NCBI GenBank assembly: GCA_013823135.1
Contig: PNLP01000059.1
Coordinates: forward strand, 1-44,427
Length of the DNA: 44,427 nucleotides
Direction of reading: 5' to 3'
From: Planctomycetaceae bacterium
Lineage (GTDB): Bacteria > Planctomycetota > Planctomycetia > Gemmatales > Gemmataceae
Position 1 is the first letter of the stretch, and every line of letters starts with the position of its first letter. A program made the position numbers and the translations under genes. This document shows positions 11,701 to 19,082 of the stretch, piece by piece. The notes beneath the pieces were generated by a model, which saw nothing but the letters and a program-made list of their open reading frames with translations, was not told the DNA's origin and did no database searches.

Positions 11701-14700
11701 ACCGCACGTCCGCAGTTTACGATGCCGCGTCGAGGATGATTGCCAGCATCGACTCGCTCGGCAACCGGACGACCTCGATCTTCGATGCCGTCGGAAATGT
11801 CATTGCGACCACCAACGCTCTGAATCAGACAACGAGCTTCGGTTACGACGCGCTGAACCGGCAGGTCAGTACCACGGACTCGCTCAATCATACCTGGACA
11901 AGCACATTCGATGCAGCAGGCCGGAGCATTGTCTCCACCGACCCTAACAACCACAGCACCACGTCGGTTTACGATGATGTCGACCGCTTGATTGCCAGTG
12001 TCGATCCGCTCGGCAACCGCACCTCGTTCGCTTACGATGCCGCCTCGAACATGGTCACGATGACGGACCCCAACGGGAACGTCACCACGTCGGTTTACGA
12101 TGCCCTGAACCGAGCCATTGCCGGGGTCGATGCACTCGGCAACCGAACCACCGCAGTGTTCGACGCGACTGGAAACCAAGTCGCGACCGTTGACGCTCTG
12201 AACCACCGCACGACAACGGGTTTCGATGCGGCCAACCGAGCCATCACGACCACGGACGCGCTCGGTAACGTGTGGACGACAACCTACGATGCCGCCTCGA
12301 ATGTGGTGTCAGTGACCGATCCGCTGAACCATACCACGACTGCGGTTTATGACGCACTCAATCGCGTCATCGCCAACGTCGATGCTCTGGGCAACCGCAC
12401 GAGCAGCACATTCGATGCTGCCGGAAACCGGGAGACCGTTACCGACGCCAACAACCACACGACGAGTTACGGGTATGATGTCCGCAACATGGGCGTGACG
12501 ACCACTGACGCGCTCGGGAACGTGTGGACGACAACCTACGATGCGCTCGGACGCACCGATTCCGTGATCGATCCGCTCAATCGCACGACCAGCTATGGGT
12601 TCGATGCCGCCGGGCGTTCGACGGAACAGATTGACGCGGGCGGGAACCTCTGGCTCACGGTCTACGACAACGCCAACAACGCGATTGCCAGCGTCGATCC
12701 GCTCGGCAAGCGCACGACCACCACGCTGGACGCCGCTGACCGTCCAGTTGCCGTGACCGACGCTCTCGGCAACGTTGGCACGACGGTTTACGATGCGGTC
12801 TCGAATGTGGTGGCCACGGTCGATCCCCTGGGAAATCGCACCACGGGCGTTTACGACGCGCTGAACCGACAGATTGGCATGATCGACGCGCTGGGGAACC
12901 GCAGCACGACGGTTTTCGATGGGGTCGGAAATGCTGTTGTGATGATCGACGCCCTGAACCGGCGAACGACGGTGGGCTTCGATGCTCTCAATCGCGAAGT
13001 GACGATCACGAACTCGCTCGGTGGTGTGCAGACGACCACCTTCGATACGGTGGGTAATGTCCGCACGGTGGTCGATGAATTGGGTCGCACCACCACCTGG
13101 TCTTACGATGACGTCAACCGACACACGACCACAAGCGACGCACTCGGGAACCTGTGGACAACCGCTTATGATGCGGTCGGCAACGCCGTATCCTCGACCG
13201 ATTCGCTTGGCCACACGTCCATGACGATTTACGATGCCGTGAACCGGGCGGTTGCCCGCGTCGATGCGCTCGGCAACACCAGCACAACCGTCTTCGATGC
13301 CGCCGGGCAAGCGGTTGCTCGCGTTGATGCCCTCGGCAATCGCACGACCAGCACCTTTGATGCTCGTGGGCTGCTCCGCACGATGACTGATCCGTTGAAC
13401 AACACTTCGACGATCAGCTACGATGCGGCCTCGAATCAGATTGCCTTCACCGATGCTCGCGGCAACACGACGACTTCGGTTTACGATGCCGACAATCGCG
13501 TTCAGGCCGTGATCGACGCTCTCGGCAACCGCAGCACGAGTGTTTACGATGCGGCCTCGAACGTGATCGCCCGGATTGATGAACTCGGGTTCCGCACGAC
13601 TGCCGTTTACGACGAGCTGAATCGACAGATCGCCACCGTTTCTCCACTCGGCAATCGCACGAGTCAAGCGTTCGATGCCGTGGGCAACGTGAGTTCGACG
13701 ACGGACGGGATGGGGAACACGACCAGCTACGGTTACGATGCGCTCAACCGGCAAATCACGACACGAGACCCGCTGAGTTTCGTCACGACCAGCAGCTTCG
13801 ATGCGGTCGGGAACCGCACGGGTTTGACCGACGCATCGGGGAATCACACGACCTGGGTGTTCGATGCCCTGAACCGTGCCGTCACGGAAACCAACCCCCT
13901 GGGAGCCTCGTCCACCACGGCTTACGATGCGGCAGGCCGCACGACCTCCGAGACCGACCGATTGGGCCGTCGGCGTGATTTCGGCTACGACAATGCCAAC
14001 CGGATGACGAGCGAGACCTGGTTCGCAGAGGGTGGAACGCAGACCCAGACGCAAACCTGGACTTACGATGCTGCCAATCGGATGCTCACAGCGCAAGACC
14101 CTGATGGGACGTACACGTTCGCCTACGATGCTGCAAGTCGCGTCACGAGTGTGCTGGAACCGTTCGGGCTGTCGTTGACGTTCGGTTATGATGCGACGGA
14201 CAACCGCACCAGCGTGCAGGATTCTCAGAACGGCGTGACGACGGTGACATTCGATGCGTTGAACCGGCAGTTGAGCGAACAGGTCGGTGGCAGCGGCATC
14301 TCGGAGATGCGTTTCGATTATGCCTACAACGCTCGCGGCGAAACCACGAACCTCACCCGCTACTCGGATTTGGCGGGGACAACGGTGGTGGGCACCACGG
14401 TCTACACGCAGGATGCCGATGGTCGCGAAACCAACCTGATGAATTTGGATGGAGCGAGCGGTGAGCTGGCGAATTACACCTACACCTACGATGCCGCTGA
14501 TCGCCTCACGGAGAAGATCGAGAATGGCACTTCAACCACCTACCAGTACGACCTCGCGAGCCAGTTGGCCCAGGACGGAGCCAGCACCTTCGGTTACGAC
14601 GCCACCGGCAACCGCACCAATACGGGGTACTCGACAGGCACCGGCAACCGAATCACGGCGGACGGCGTGTGGACATACACGCATGACGCCGAAGGGAATC

Positions 14701-16565
14701 TGGTGAAGAAGTCGCAGGGGGCTTTGGCGGATACCTGGGTCTACGCCTACGACAACCGCAACCAGATGGTGACGGCGGCGTTCAGCCTGACGGACGGCGG
14801 GACGGTCACCAAGCGTGTGACCTACGTTTATGATGCGCTGGGCAACCGCATCGAGCGGGACGCCTGGGACGGCACGACAGCAACCGTCGAGAAATACGGC
14901 CTCGACGGATGGGACACGAGCAAGCCCTCATTCATCGGCAACGAGAACTTCGACACCTGGGTCGATCTCGACGGCTCGAATGCTCTAGTCACGAGGAGAG
15001 TGTTCGGGGTGGAGTTCGATGAGGTTGTTGCTCGGCAGAACGCCGTGGGGACGGTAGCATGGTACCTGGCTGATCGGCAGGGGTCGGTCAGGCAGGTCAT
15101 TGACAACTCGGCAAGCGTGCAGAACAGCGTGAGCTACACGGCTTACGGCGAGATCGCCAGTGGCAGTGCGTATGACCGCTACAGTTACACGGGGCAGGAG
15201 TACGACTCAATCACGTTGCTCACCTCGATGGGTGGTGGGCAGGGTGAAGTGAAGGATGGGCTGCGCTATCAGGAAGATGTGCTGTTCCCCAGCAGTGGCG
15301 TGAATCCGTTCGTGTATGTTCACAACAATCCGTTGAACTTCAGCGATCCGAGTGGGATGCGCTTTCTCATTCAATCACGGCAGAAAGATCAGTGGGAGAA
15401 GAATTTTGGGAAGTACCTCGACTTTGGGCCGGAAGAAGATGGCCGCATTCCCGTCACGATCCGAGAATCGGGTCGCACCGGTGACGTGCATAACGCCATT
15501 TGGAAGTTTTTGACCGACCATCAAGTCGAGAAACAGTTTATTCCCTCAATGATGATCGAGCTTTATGAAGGTGGGATCACCGCCGCCGATGCCGCCAAAT
15601 CTGGGTATAAGAAGCCTGGAAAGAACTGGAACGTCAACCTGGGGAACCTCATCGGTACAGACCCGCCACTGAGCGGCTTCGGAGGTGCAGGTCCAGGGAT
15701 ATCGGGTTCAATGCCCTTTAATCCTCTCGATCACCTGAACCCCATCGGTCCCTTCGCAGGCCCAAACTCGTTCACTGCTCCCGGTGGGGCGCACATGCCA
15801 GCGACGGATCTTCCGGGGGCGATCCTGGGGGGACTACAGGACGCTGGTGCGAGCGTGCTGTCTACGGCTCGCGTGTGGACTGAGCAATCGGCAGTCAAGT
15901 TTTTGTCCGACACAGCCGACGAGTGGGAAGGGAACGGGTACCACTTTGCCGCTAACATGATGCGTTACTACCTCGCCAAAAAGGGGCTGGCTCCCTATCC
16001 GCCCACTACCAAAGATACGGAAGAAGTCCGGCTTCATGCTCGACCCGTCGTTGCTGCTCTCGCAGCTTCGAGTATCCTCGACCTCAGAAAACCTTCCCTG
16101 ATGCTCCATGGATGCCCCATTTACCTTCCTGGGCTTGGCGGCAGTATGGAAATTGACAAACGAGCTCCCGTTCGCTGGCTCCCCACACAAACACACCTTG
16201 GCTTCCCGCTGATCGGCATGGGGTACAGTCTACAATCTTCATACAAGCGCAATGGAGAAGACCCGCGATTTCACAAATACGATGACAACCTCTTCTTCTC
16301 ACTTGGCGGCGCAACGATGCGGTTGAAGGGAACTATTTCCAACTGGGATTCCGTCAAATTGACAGGAACCATCAAGGTGCAGGTAACGATTGGGGATGAG
16401 TATGACTTCAAGGAAGACTTCGTTTACCTTCGTTCCGCATTCGCTCGCGGTTACTCCGCTGCCAAATACCTTCAGCTCCAGGCAAAGTACCCGACGATGC
16501 CAGTTCGCATCACGTACGAGGATGAGTTCCAATACGACTTCCGTTCTGGGCAGATTCTAAAATAG
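5715..16565 (+). CDS. Giant secreted Rhs/YD-repeat protein with beta-propellers and variable C-terminus
   Basis: The protein has 3,616 residues from ATG 5715, chosen because AGGTG lies just upstream. The N-terminus carries an LE-R motif (ALELRMLPA near residue 75), typical of exported planctomycete proteins. Two virginiamycin-B-lyase-like propellers (about 80-380 and 585-885) each precede an Ig-like domain (DTTPTLSG) and a DLNNDGD calcium-loop-like motif. A linker (about 1100-1260) leads to roughly 60 YD repeats of about 21 residues (1326-3130). The Rhs core ends with PLNFSDPSGM near 3206-3215, matching the PxxxxDPxG cleavage motif. The 401-residue C-terminus is unlike the rest. Rhs shells enclose toxins or mediate contact; here the C-terminus has a DEYDF motif within a GT..GT beta pattern reminiscent of colicin M, though the His-Arg pair is not at the expected spacing. 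The segment after YTGQEYD lacks the usual YYDPxTGRFLSxDP block. The toxin role is inference. Confidence 0.93.
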   Translation: MSRRSWLARPWFQTDLFAALDRLKSWSAALQRRLQAVVAVPTDFVTGYWTEVDSQRLKNHALTFRPQIDALELRMLPAAITEFTPPTSNNGAVDIMPNPANGGLIYVGYNTGQLGRVAPDGTITEVSLTSATSTPADVAVTPDGTAWVGGWDSPVVARVAPDNTITSISITGGGDKPNGMCVGPDGFVWFTTYSGNRIGKIDPSNNAVTEYSVGSGTTPLDIVAGPDGKIWFTMNGTGKVAKINTDGTGLTEYSLGSGTGPWGLAPGADGKMYVANNSSHQIAVVTTGGSVTTYNLASGSSPWAVTQGPDGTVWFAEAGTNKVGRIDASGTITELSLPTSGSFPTGIASLPASSLRSGTIWVTELNTGKIARIESFASITGISTDSGASASDGITTDTTPTLSGTANPNATVTIYAKGPSDSSPVVVGTTTASGGGTWSFTSSALTDARYAFSVSASLVGLISPADITTTTVTVDTTAPSVTLATDNPSGGTRPTITVSATDSGGIAESSTVTLDVDLNNDGDFSDSGETGYATAPLVGGIATFNSYTSLTANTTVRFQTRVTDLAGNEGTSSPSTVAIRPTGITRWAVGSGATDITPDPSTGGLTFVDFNAGKLGRVAADGTITEISLSGYTSTPADVAVTSDGTAWVGGWDSPVVVRVAPDNTMTAISIPGSGDKPNGMCVGPDGFVWFTTFGGNRIGKIDPSSNAVTEYSVGSGTTTLDIVAGSDGKIWFTMLGTGKVAKINTDGTGLTEYSLGSGTGPWGLAPGADGKMYVANNGSSQLSVVTTSGTVTTYNLTSGSNPWSVAQGPDGTIWFAESGTGKAARIDASGTISEVDLYSPSGMPTGIASLPATSTRSGTIWLTEMSGNQIVRIEATASITGVTDDTGASTYDAVTTDTTPTLVGQATPNSTVTIYRQGPLDSAPVVIGTTTASAGGTWSFTNPSTLTDGTYRFSVQDTLLGLVSPVSTPTTVTVDTTAPSVSLQVTTPTFDLTPEIVVTAFDLAGFPTSGTASLDVDLNNDGDYSDSGETGYVTTTATNGVATFDGYRVLEPGRTYQFRARLSDLAGNEGTSSSTSVQVQNSSTSLTTVSVTPGNRSGYAGMRGSSVNALFATGNVTATHHLQIDVSGSACSECSDNLIYNSQESSPNPVVQAVIQSSNASARPNSVVATLTWDGSSAGSKTFTAADMANLSMGGAWVFGISPSSGASLSTGRHTYSLQLDLDFGPAGTVTRTVTGQTFLVNRSTSPYGAGWSYQNTDTLVSISASGSYPAGVMRLYGRGGWGFYTDSGSGTYTSPAGDAGTLIASGGGWQYTAFDGDIRTFDSSGRMTSAYYSNTRTTLTYSYVGAAAGTATQLDTIASSDGSVAVFNYTGSILATVQAKGVPISPGVYDPLALRTTTMTYSGTDLTQITNSDGKTHDLTYNGSHDLTCDVTGDAKISYSYDSVTGLATGFTLGADPIVRSSAGAEVETAGPANSVPSLYTDALGHVWKTWYNTAGEVIKTQNPVGAIETFERNSNGYVTKDTDPLGRVTTYTVDSTGAITSEIRPDSSSASWVYGGANHSLTSYVDYNGGVYTFTNDSDGNQLTATDPLNHTTSMTYDDGLLETVTDAEGNVTTFVYDAHRRLVNALVGGAVTGTTGYDSRGNANTFTDPLGNVTTSTFDGVGRVLTTTDALGNTTSYSYSASGLLRSMTDALGQVTSFAYDDAGRQTVQIDAYGTGLARRTTTVYDGIGQVIAQVDALGNRTTSVYDGAGQVTAMVDTLGNRTSMAYNLAGEMTGVTDALNRATAFHYDLLGRLEAVTDALGNTTTSVYDANSNVLAVVDALGHRITSVYDAGDRLIASVNALGDRTSYGYDAANRSINFTDPNGNVTTTGYDARSRVSFRQDALGNRTTSNYDAADNLVSMTDPNGHTSTIIYDALNRAVAQVDALGNRSTAVFDSVGNMTASVDANGNRTTSVYDELNRAVATVDALGNAWTTVYDADDRVVARVDPLGNRTSAVYDAASRMIASIDSLGNRTTSIFDAVGNVIATTNALNQTTSFGYDALNRQVSTTDSLNHTWTSTFDAAGRSIVSTDPNNHSTTSVYDDVDRLIASVDPLGNRTSFAYDAASNMVTMTDPNGNVTTSVYDALNRAIAGVDALGNRTTAVFDATGNQVATVDALNHRTTTGFDAANRAITTTDALGNVWTTTYDAASNVVSVTDPLNHTTTAVYDALNRVIANVDALGNRTSSTFDAAGNRETVTDANNHTTSYGYDVRNMGVTTTDALGNVWTTTYDALGRTDSVIDPLNRTTSYGFDAAGRSTEQIDAGGNLWLTVYDNANNAIASVDPLGKRTTTTLDAADRPVAVTDALGNVGTTVYDAVSNVVATVDPLGNRTTGVYDALNRQIGMIDALGNRSTTVFDGVGNAVVMIDALNRRTTVGFDALNREVTITNSLGGVQTTTFDTVGNVRTVVDELGRTTTWSYDDVNRHTTTSDALGNLWTTAYDAVGNAVSSTDSLGHTSMTIYDAVNRAVARVDALGNTSTTVFDAAGQAVARVDALGNRTTSTFDARGLLRTMTDPLNNTSTISYDAASNQIAFTDARGNTTTSVYDADNRVQAVIDALGNRSTSVYDAASNVIARIDELGFRTTAVYDELNRQIATVSPLGNRTSQAFDAVGNVSSTTDGMGNTTSYGYDALNRQITTRDPLSFVTTSSFDAVGNRTGLTDASGNHTTWVFDALNRAVTETNPLGASSTTAYDAAGRTTSETDRLGRRRDFGYDNANRMTSETWFAEGGTQTQTQTWTYDAANRMLTAQDPDGTYTFAYDAASRVTSVLEPFGLSLTFGYDATDNRTSVQDSQNGVTTVTFDALNRQLSEQVGGSGISEMRFDYAYNARGETTNLTRYSDLAGTTVVGTTVYTQDADGRETNLMNLDGASGELANYTYTYDAADRLTEKIENGTSTTYQYDLASQLAQDGASTFGYDATGNRTNTGYSTGTGNRITADGVWTYTHDAEGNLVKKSQGALADTWVYAYDNRNQMVTAAFSLTDGGTVTKRVTYVYDALGNRIERDAWDGTTATVEKYGLDGWDTSKPSFIGNENFDTWVDLDGSNALVTRRVFGVEFDEVVARQNAVGTVAWYLADRQGSVRQVIDNSASVQNSVSYTAYGEIASGSAYDRYSYTGQEYDSITLLTSMGGGQGEVKDGLRYQEDVLFPSSGVNPFVYVHNNPLNFSDPSGMRFLIQSRQKDQWEKNFGKYLDFGPEEDGRIPVTIRESGRTGDVHNAIWKFLTDHQVEKQFIPSMMIELYEGGITAADAAKSGYKKPGKNWNVNLGNLIGTDPPLSGFGGAGPGISGSMPFNPLDHLNPIGPFAGPNSFTAPGGAHMPATDLPGAILGGLQDAGASVLSTARVWTEQSAVKFLSDTADEWEGNGYHFAANMMRYYLAKKGLAPYPPTTKDTEEVRLHARPVVAALAASSILDLRKPSLMLHGCPIYLPGLGGSMEIDKRAPVRWLPTQTHLGFPLIGMGYSLQSSYKRNGEDPRFHKYDDNLFFSLGGATMRLKGTISNWDSVKLTGTIKVQVTIGDEYDFKEDFVYLRSAFARGYSAAKYLQLQAKYPTMPVRITYEDEFQYDFRSGQILK
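5946..8945 (+). repeat. Tandem duplication of propeller-Ig-calcium-loop module inside the Rhs gene
   Basis: Two units of about 1,500 bases lie head to tail (about 5946-7445 and 7446-8945). Segments such as GTGCCGACGGCAAGATGTAC (near 6514 and 8014) recur exactly 1,500 bases apart, while other stretches differ mostly at third positions. The reading frame is kept. This is an internal duplication of a whole module. Confidence 0.8.
10250..14300 (+). repeat. YD/Rhs repeat array
   Basis: About 60 degenerate repeats of 60-66 bases encode variants of VYDALNR-VDALGNRTT. Codon usage varies between copies, so they are diverged protein repeats and not a DNA satellite. In this family they form the beta-sheet shell that wraps the C-terminal domain. 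Confidence 0.9.
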
Positions 16566-16612
16566 AAGCTTCCCCTTGACGCCACTTGCGTTTCCGAATC
16601 TCCAGGTGGAAC

Positions 16613-17149
16613 ATGGATCGACGGTATCCTCTTTCGGCGTTCATCGTTCTCATTGGCCTAATCATCACAATCCGCTATTACCGGCAACTGGCCGAGGAGG
16701 ATTTGGGGGTGAGGAAAACCGAAGCGTTGCTGCAAAGAAGGCAAACAACTCATTTGCGTGCAATCCAGATTGATAACCAACAACGGCGAGTGCGTTGCTC
16801 GGACCCAACAATCCTCCGCTATCTTGAGGAGTACGCTCAAGGAGGAGAGTGCGCCCCCGATCTGGGGGGAGTGACATACCAGTTGCAATTGCAGTTCCAC
16901 GATGGGGGGACCGTCTCGGTGACGAGCTATTGGTTCCCAGGTGGTTTTAAATTTTTCTTGCCTGACGATATTCCCGCTGGCGATGGTGGCACACCACGGG
17001 GAGTCGTTCTCTTTAAGCCACCGATCCCTGAGTCGATGAATACTCTCATTCGATTCCTCGATGACCCCGTTGCCGTTGCGCGAGGGACTGTGCTGATCTT
17101 GGACGCGGGAGGAATACGGAAAGAGTACGACCGATCTCTGATTGAGTAA
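16613..17149 (+). CDS. Signal-anchored small protein, candidate immunity protein for the Rhs C-terminus
   Basis: This 178-residue protein starts at ATG 16613 because AGGTGG sits 4 bases upstream; a TTG at 16586 is the alternative. One hydrophobic segment (about residues 6-24, LSAFIVLIGLIITI) would anchor it in the inner membrane with the remaining 150 residues outside. No family was recognised. The gene begins 47 bases after the Rhs stop, on the same strand, as immunity genes do in polymorphic toxin loci. If the Rhs C-terminus is colicin-M-like, an anchored periplasmic partner would fit, because the colicin M immunity protein has that topology. The gene is secure; the role is inference from position and topology. 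Confidence 0.8.
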   Translation: MDRRYPLSAFIVLIGLIITIRYYRQLAEEDLGVRKTEALLQRRQTTHLRAIQIDNQQRRVRCSDPTILRYLEEYAQGGECAPDLGGVTYQLQLQFHDGGTVSVTSYWFPGGFKFFLPDDIPAGDGGTPRGVVLFKPPIPESMNTLIRFLDDPVAVARGTVLILDAGGIRKEYDRSLIE

Positions 17150-17281
17150 ACTCAGCCCAAACGAAAACTCCTTCGTCCCGTGCAAAAACCTTGTCCGCAA
17201 GGAAACGCAGGGTTCTCCAGTGTCGGGCCGAGGTCAAAAGGGCGGGGAGTTGTGCGAGATCGTCGCCAAGCGAAGTGCTTG

Positions 17282-17317
17282 AAGCAGCCCGTGCCACACG
17301 AACGGCACGGGCTGCTT
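17282..17317. terminator. Bidirectional terminator-like hairpin
   Basis: A perfect 14-base-pair stem (AAGCAGCCCGTGCC / GGCACGGGCTGCTT) encloses an 8-base loop. It lies between the convergent ends of the candidate immunity gene (17149) and the minus-strand zinc-finger gene (17525). There is no long T tract, so strength is uncertain. A second 8-bp hairpin (17475-17482 with 17489-17496) sits nearer the minus-strand gene. Nothing else is seen in 17150-17524. Confidence 0.55.
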
Positions 17318-17524
17318 GCTTTCACCTGCTCCGTGCCGCTTGCTGTGGCGCACCGAATTGTGGTCGCATCCGTTGCCGAATACGCGCTGTATGAATCTGG
17401 CGGCGTAACTGGGCCGATTACCGAATTGTTGGGAATTCTGGAGGAGGTCGGCGTATCGGGTCGGACCGTTCGGACGGCTCCGGCAAAGCGGAGCCGACCA
17501 CCCGCAGTTACCCGACGCAGCAGG

Positions 17525-17755
17525 CTACTTCGCTTCAGTTGTCGTGCGTGTGGATCGCTTCGTCTGGTGCAGGTGCAACCAGAGTTCGAGAAGTGCGACC
17601 GCGTCGGTGAAGCTGTAGTCGAGTGCCAGCAACAGATCGAGGTTGTTGAAGTTCTTCCGGCAAGCGAAGCAGTGAGCGAGATTGTTGCGTGGATTGACGT
17701 AGACGAGCATCTCGTTGCAGTGCGGGCGCAAGAAGACGAAACGTCCGTCACGCAT
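17525..17755 (-). CDS. Small CHC2-type zinc-finger protein
   Basis: The 76-residue protein begins at ATG 17755, and its start overlaps the end of the upstream zinc-ribbon gene by 8 bases (ATGCGTGA), so translation is probably coupled. NPRNNLAHCFACRKNFNNLDLLLAL followed by AVALLELWL resembles the primase-type CHC2 zinc finger (N-x-F-x-C-F-x-C) and its helical tail. Only the second half of the metal site (HCFAC) is obvious; an earlier His-Cys pair, PHCN, near residue 12 would complete it. Such short proteins travel with mobile elements. No catalytic primase domain is present. Confidence 0.65.
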   Translation of the reverse strand: MRDGRFVFLRPHCNEMLVYVNPRNNLAHCFACRKNFNNLDLLLALDYSFTDAVALLELWLHLHQTKRSTRTTTEAK

Positions 17756-18491
17756 CTTCGACGGCGGCCTTCGCGGCCCAACGCAGAGATTGTGACGGAC
17801 AGTCGGTGTTGGGGAAGCTGGCCTGGAGATGGTCGAGGACTTGTGTTGCTTCGGGCCGGCGAGCGGACGCGGCCGAGGATTCGGGCGGCGGACCGCGTCC
17901 CAGCAACGCCGTGCGGATGCGGATTTGGGTGTGGTCGAATCGCTTCCAGATACGTTGGAAGGTGCGTTCGCTTCGCGGGTGGTTGACGGCTTTACAGGCG
18001 TTGGCGATGGTGCCGACGACGGCGTGTTGGAGGAAGGTCAGCAGGGTGCGTGTGCTGAGACTGAAGCGTCGGATCTTGTGGGCGAGCCAGATGCTGAAGG
18101 TTCGGCCGCAACCGGGCCGCGATTGCCGACGCTTGCTGCACAAGATGCGACGTGCTCGGAGTGTTCGTTGTTGTGAGTTGCTGTCGTTGGTGTTGTCGAA
18201 TCCGTAGAGAACGCCGTGCCGGTTGAGTGTGCCGCGGGCGTGGCAGTGCGGACAGGGAGTGTTCTTGAGTTGCTCAGCGATGCTGATCCACTCCTCGTCG
18301 GAGCGGTAGAACCATCGTTCGCCCACGACTGTTGCCTTCAAGGAACTGGGAAGACATCGAGCGTACCGGGGTCGAAGACGTGGCGTGAAGAGGCGGGGTC
18401 CGATGATGATTATGAGAATGAAGAAGTGAGGCCGTACATCGAGATTTGCCGTCACAATCGGAAGGGAGAGTTTGCCGAATTCGCCGTGCAA
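17748..18491 (-). CDS. Zinc-ribbon/helix-turn-helix protein of a probable mobile element
   Basis: The 247-residue frame starts at TTG 18491; a GTG about 36 bases further in is an equally plausible start. CPHCHARGTLNRHG (about residue 80) and CGRTF (about residue 128) form a zinc ribbon like those at the N-termini of transposases. A basic helical region follows (FSLSTRTLLTFLQHAV, ACKAVNHPRSERTFQRIWKRF) that looks like a DNA-binding helix-turn-helix. No DDE or tyrosine recombinase domain is seen, so this may be an accessory or remnant gene. It is coupled to the CHC2 gene and flanked by short repeats (18613-18739). Confidence 0.6.
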   Translation of the reverse strand: MHGEFGKLSLPIVTANLDVRPHFFILIIIIGPRLFTPRLRPRYARCLPSSLKATVVGERWFYRSDEEWISIAEQLKNTPCPHCHARGTLNRHGVLYGFDNTNDSNSQQRTLRARRILCSKRRQSRPGCGRTFSIWLAHKIRRFSLSTRTLLTFLQHAVVGTIANACKAVNHPRSERTFQRIWKRFDHTQIRIRTALLGRGPPPESSAASARRPEATQVLDHLQASFPNTDCPSQSLRWAAKAAVEDA

Positions 18492-18612
18492 AACTCATCG
18501 CGGCTTCGGATGGGAATTCGGTAACAAGCAGCCCGAAAGTACGACAGGAGTGTGGTAAGGGACAATCCAATTCACCTTCATCTCTCACTTATCTCTCTCC
18601 TACTCTCTTCCA

Positions 18613-18739
18613 AACTGCCGGAACTGCCGGGCAGATCACAATTCTCTACGAATCCCAGAGGTTTATGGTCCGGCAGTTTCGCGGTTTGCGTCGTGGGAAA
18701 CTGCCGGTTGCTCTCTAAAACTGCCGGTTTCGGCAGTTT
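18613..18739. repeat. Cluster of AACTGCCGG repeats in direct and inverted orientation
   Basis: AACTGCCGG occurs at 18613-18621, 18622-18630, 18699-18707 and near 18719, with inverted partners. CCGGCAGTTTC (18670-18680) pairs perfectly with GAAACTGCCGG (18697-18707), and AAACTGCCG (18718-18726) pairs with CGGCAGTTT (18731-18739) across 4 bases. The cluster lies upstream of the minus-strand zinc-ribbon gene. It could be an iteron-like binding array, an element end, or nested terminators. The rest of 18492-18941 shows no gene. Confidence 0.6.
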
Positions 18740-18941
18740 CAGAATCCGTGCCGAAGGCGTGAACCTGTCCGGTCACTGCCCTGGACGCTTGCGGCCCACT
18801 GACCAATAGGACGATCATGCGACGATCATTCGCACCTGCCTCCGGTAATCTTCGTCGCCCACTCCAAAAGCATGTTCGGTCGATCTTGGCGTTGGGAATC
18901 CTGGGCATCCCGACACCAAATAATCGTTTTCGCCGATTCTC

Positions 18942-18970
18942 TTGCCGCCAAATCGCACCGATGCTATACT
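18942..18970 (+). promoter_or_regulatory. Promoter of the DUF1559-lipoprotein-Kelch operon
   Basis: TTGCCG at 18942-18947 (4 of 6) and TATACT at 18965-18970 (5 of 6) are separated by 17 bases. The predicted start of transcription falls at about 18977, exactly where a palindrome begins, which supports the pairing of promoter and operator. Confidence 0.5.
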
Positions 18971-18976
18971 GTTTAC

Positions 18977-18997
18977 TGTTGAGAACAAGTCTCAACA
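18977..18997. promoter_or_regulatory. Fur-box-like palindromic operator
   Basis: TGTTGAGA-ACAAG-TCTCAACA is a perfect 8-bp inverted repeat with a 5-base spacer, immediately downstream of the -10 box. The half-site spacing TGAGA-N5-TCTCA equals that of the Fur-family box TGAGAATNATTCTCA. A near-identical palindrome precedes another DUF1559 gene at 38755-38777. The regulator is not encoded in the window. Confidence 0.5.
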
Positions 18998-19082
18998 AGA
19001 ATCCAGCCTGCTCCGCCAGCCGAGTAGCATTTCTCGTTGCTACAGCCAGCAATGCGGCTCACCCCATTTCAGGAGTGCCGCC

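Noticed and set aside
10641..14096. Long minus-strand frames of 521 and 595 codons opposite the YD repeats
   Set aside because: They mirror the repetitive plus-strand code, have no ribosome sites and encode low-complexity Arg/Val/Gly text. They are shadows of the Rhs gene.
10250..14300. Possible CRISPR or satellite array
   Set aside because: Repeat units keep a protein frame, vary in length and sequence, and have no unique spacers. They are YD protein repeats.
17152..17781. 209-codon minus-strand frame overlapping the CHC2 gene
   Set aside because: It is a shifted reading of the same DNA, crosses the terminator hairpin and lacks the HCFAC motif found in the coupled frame.
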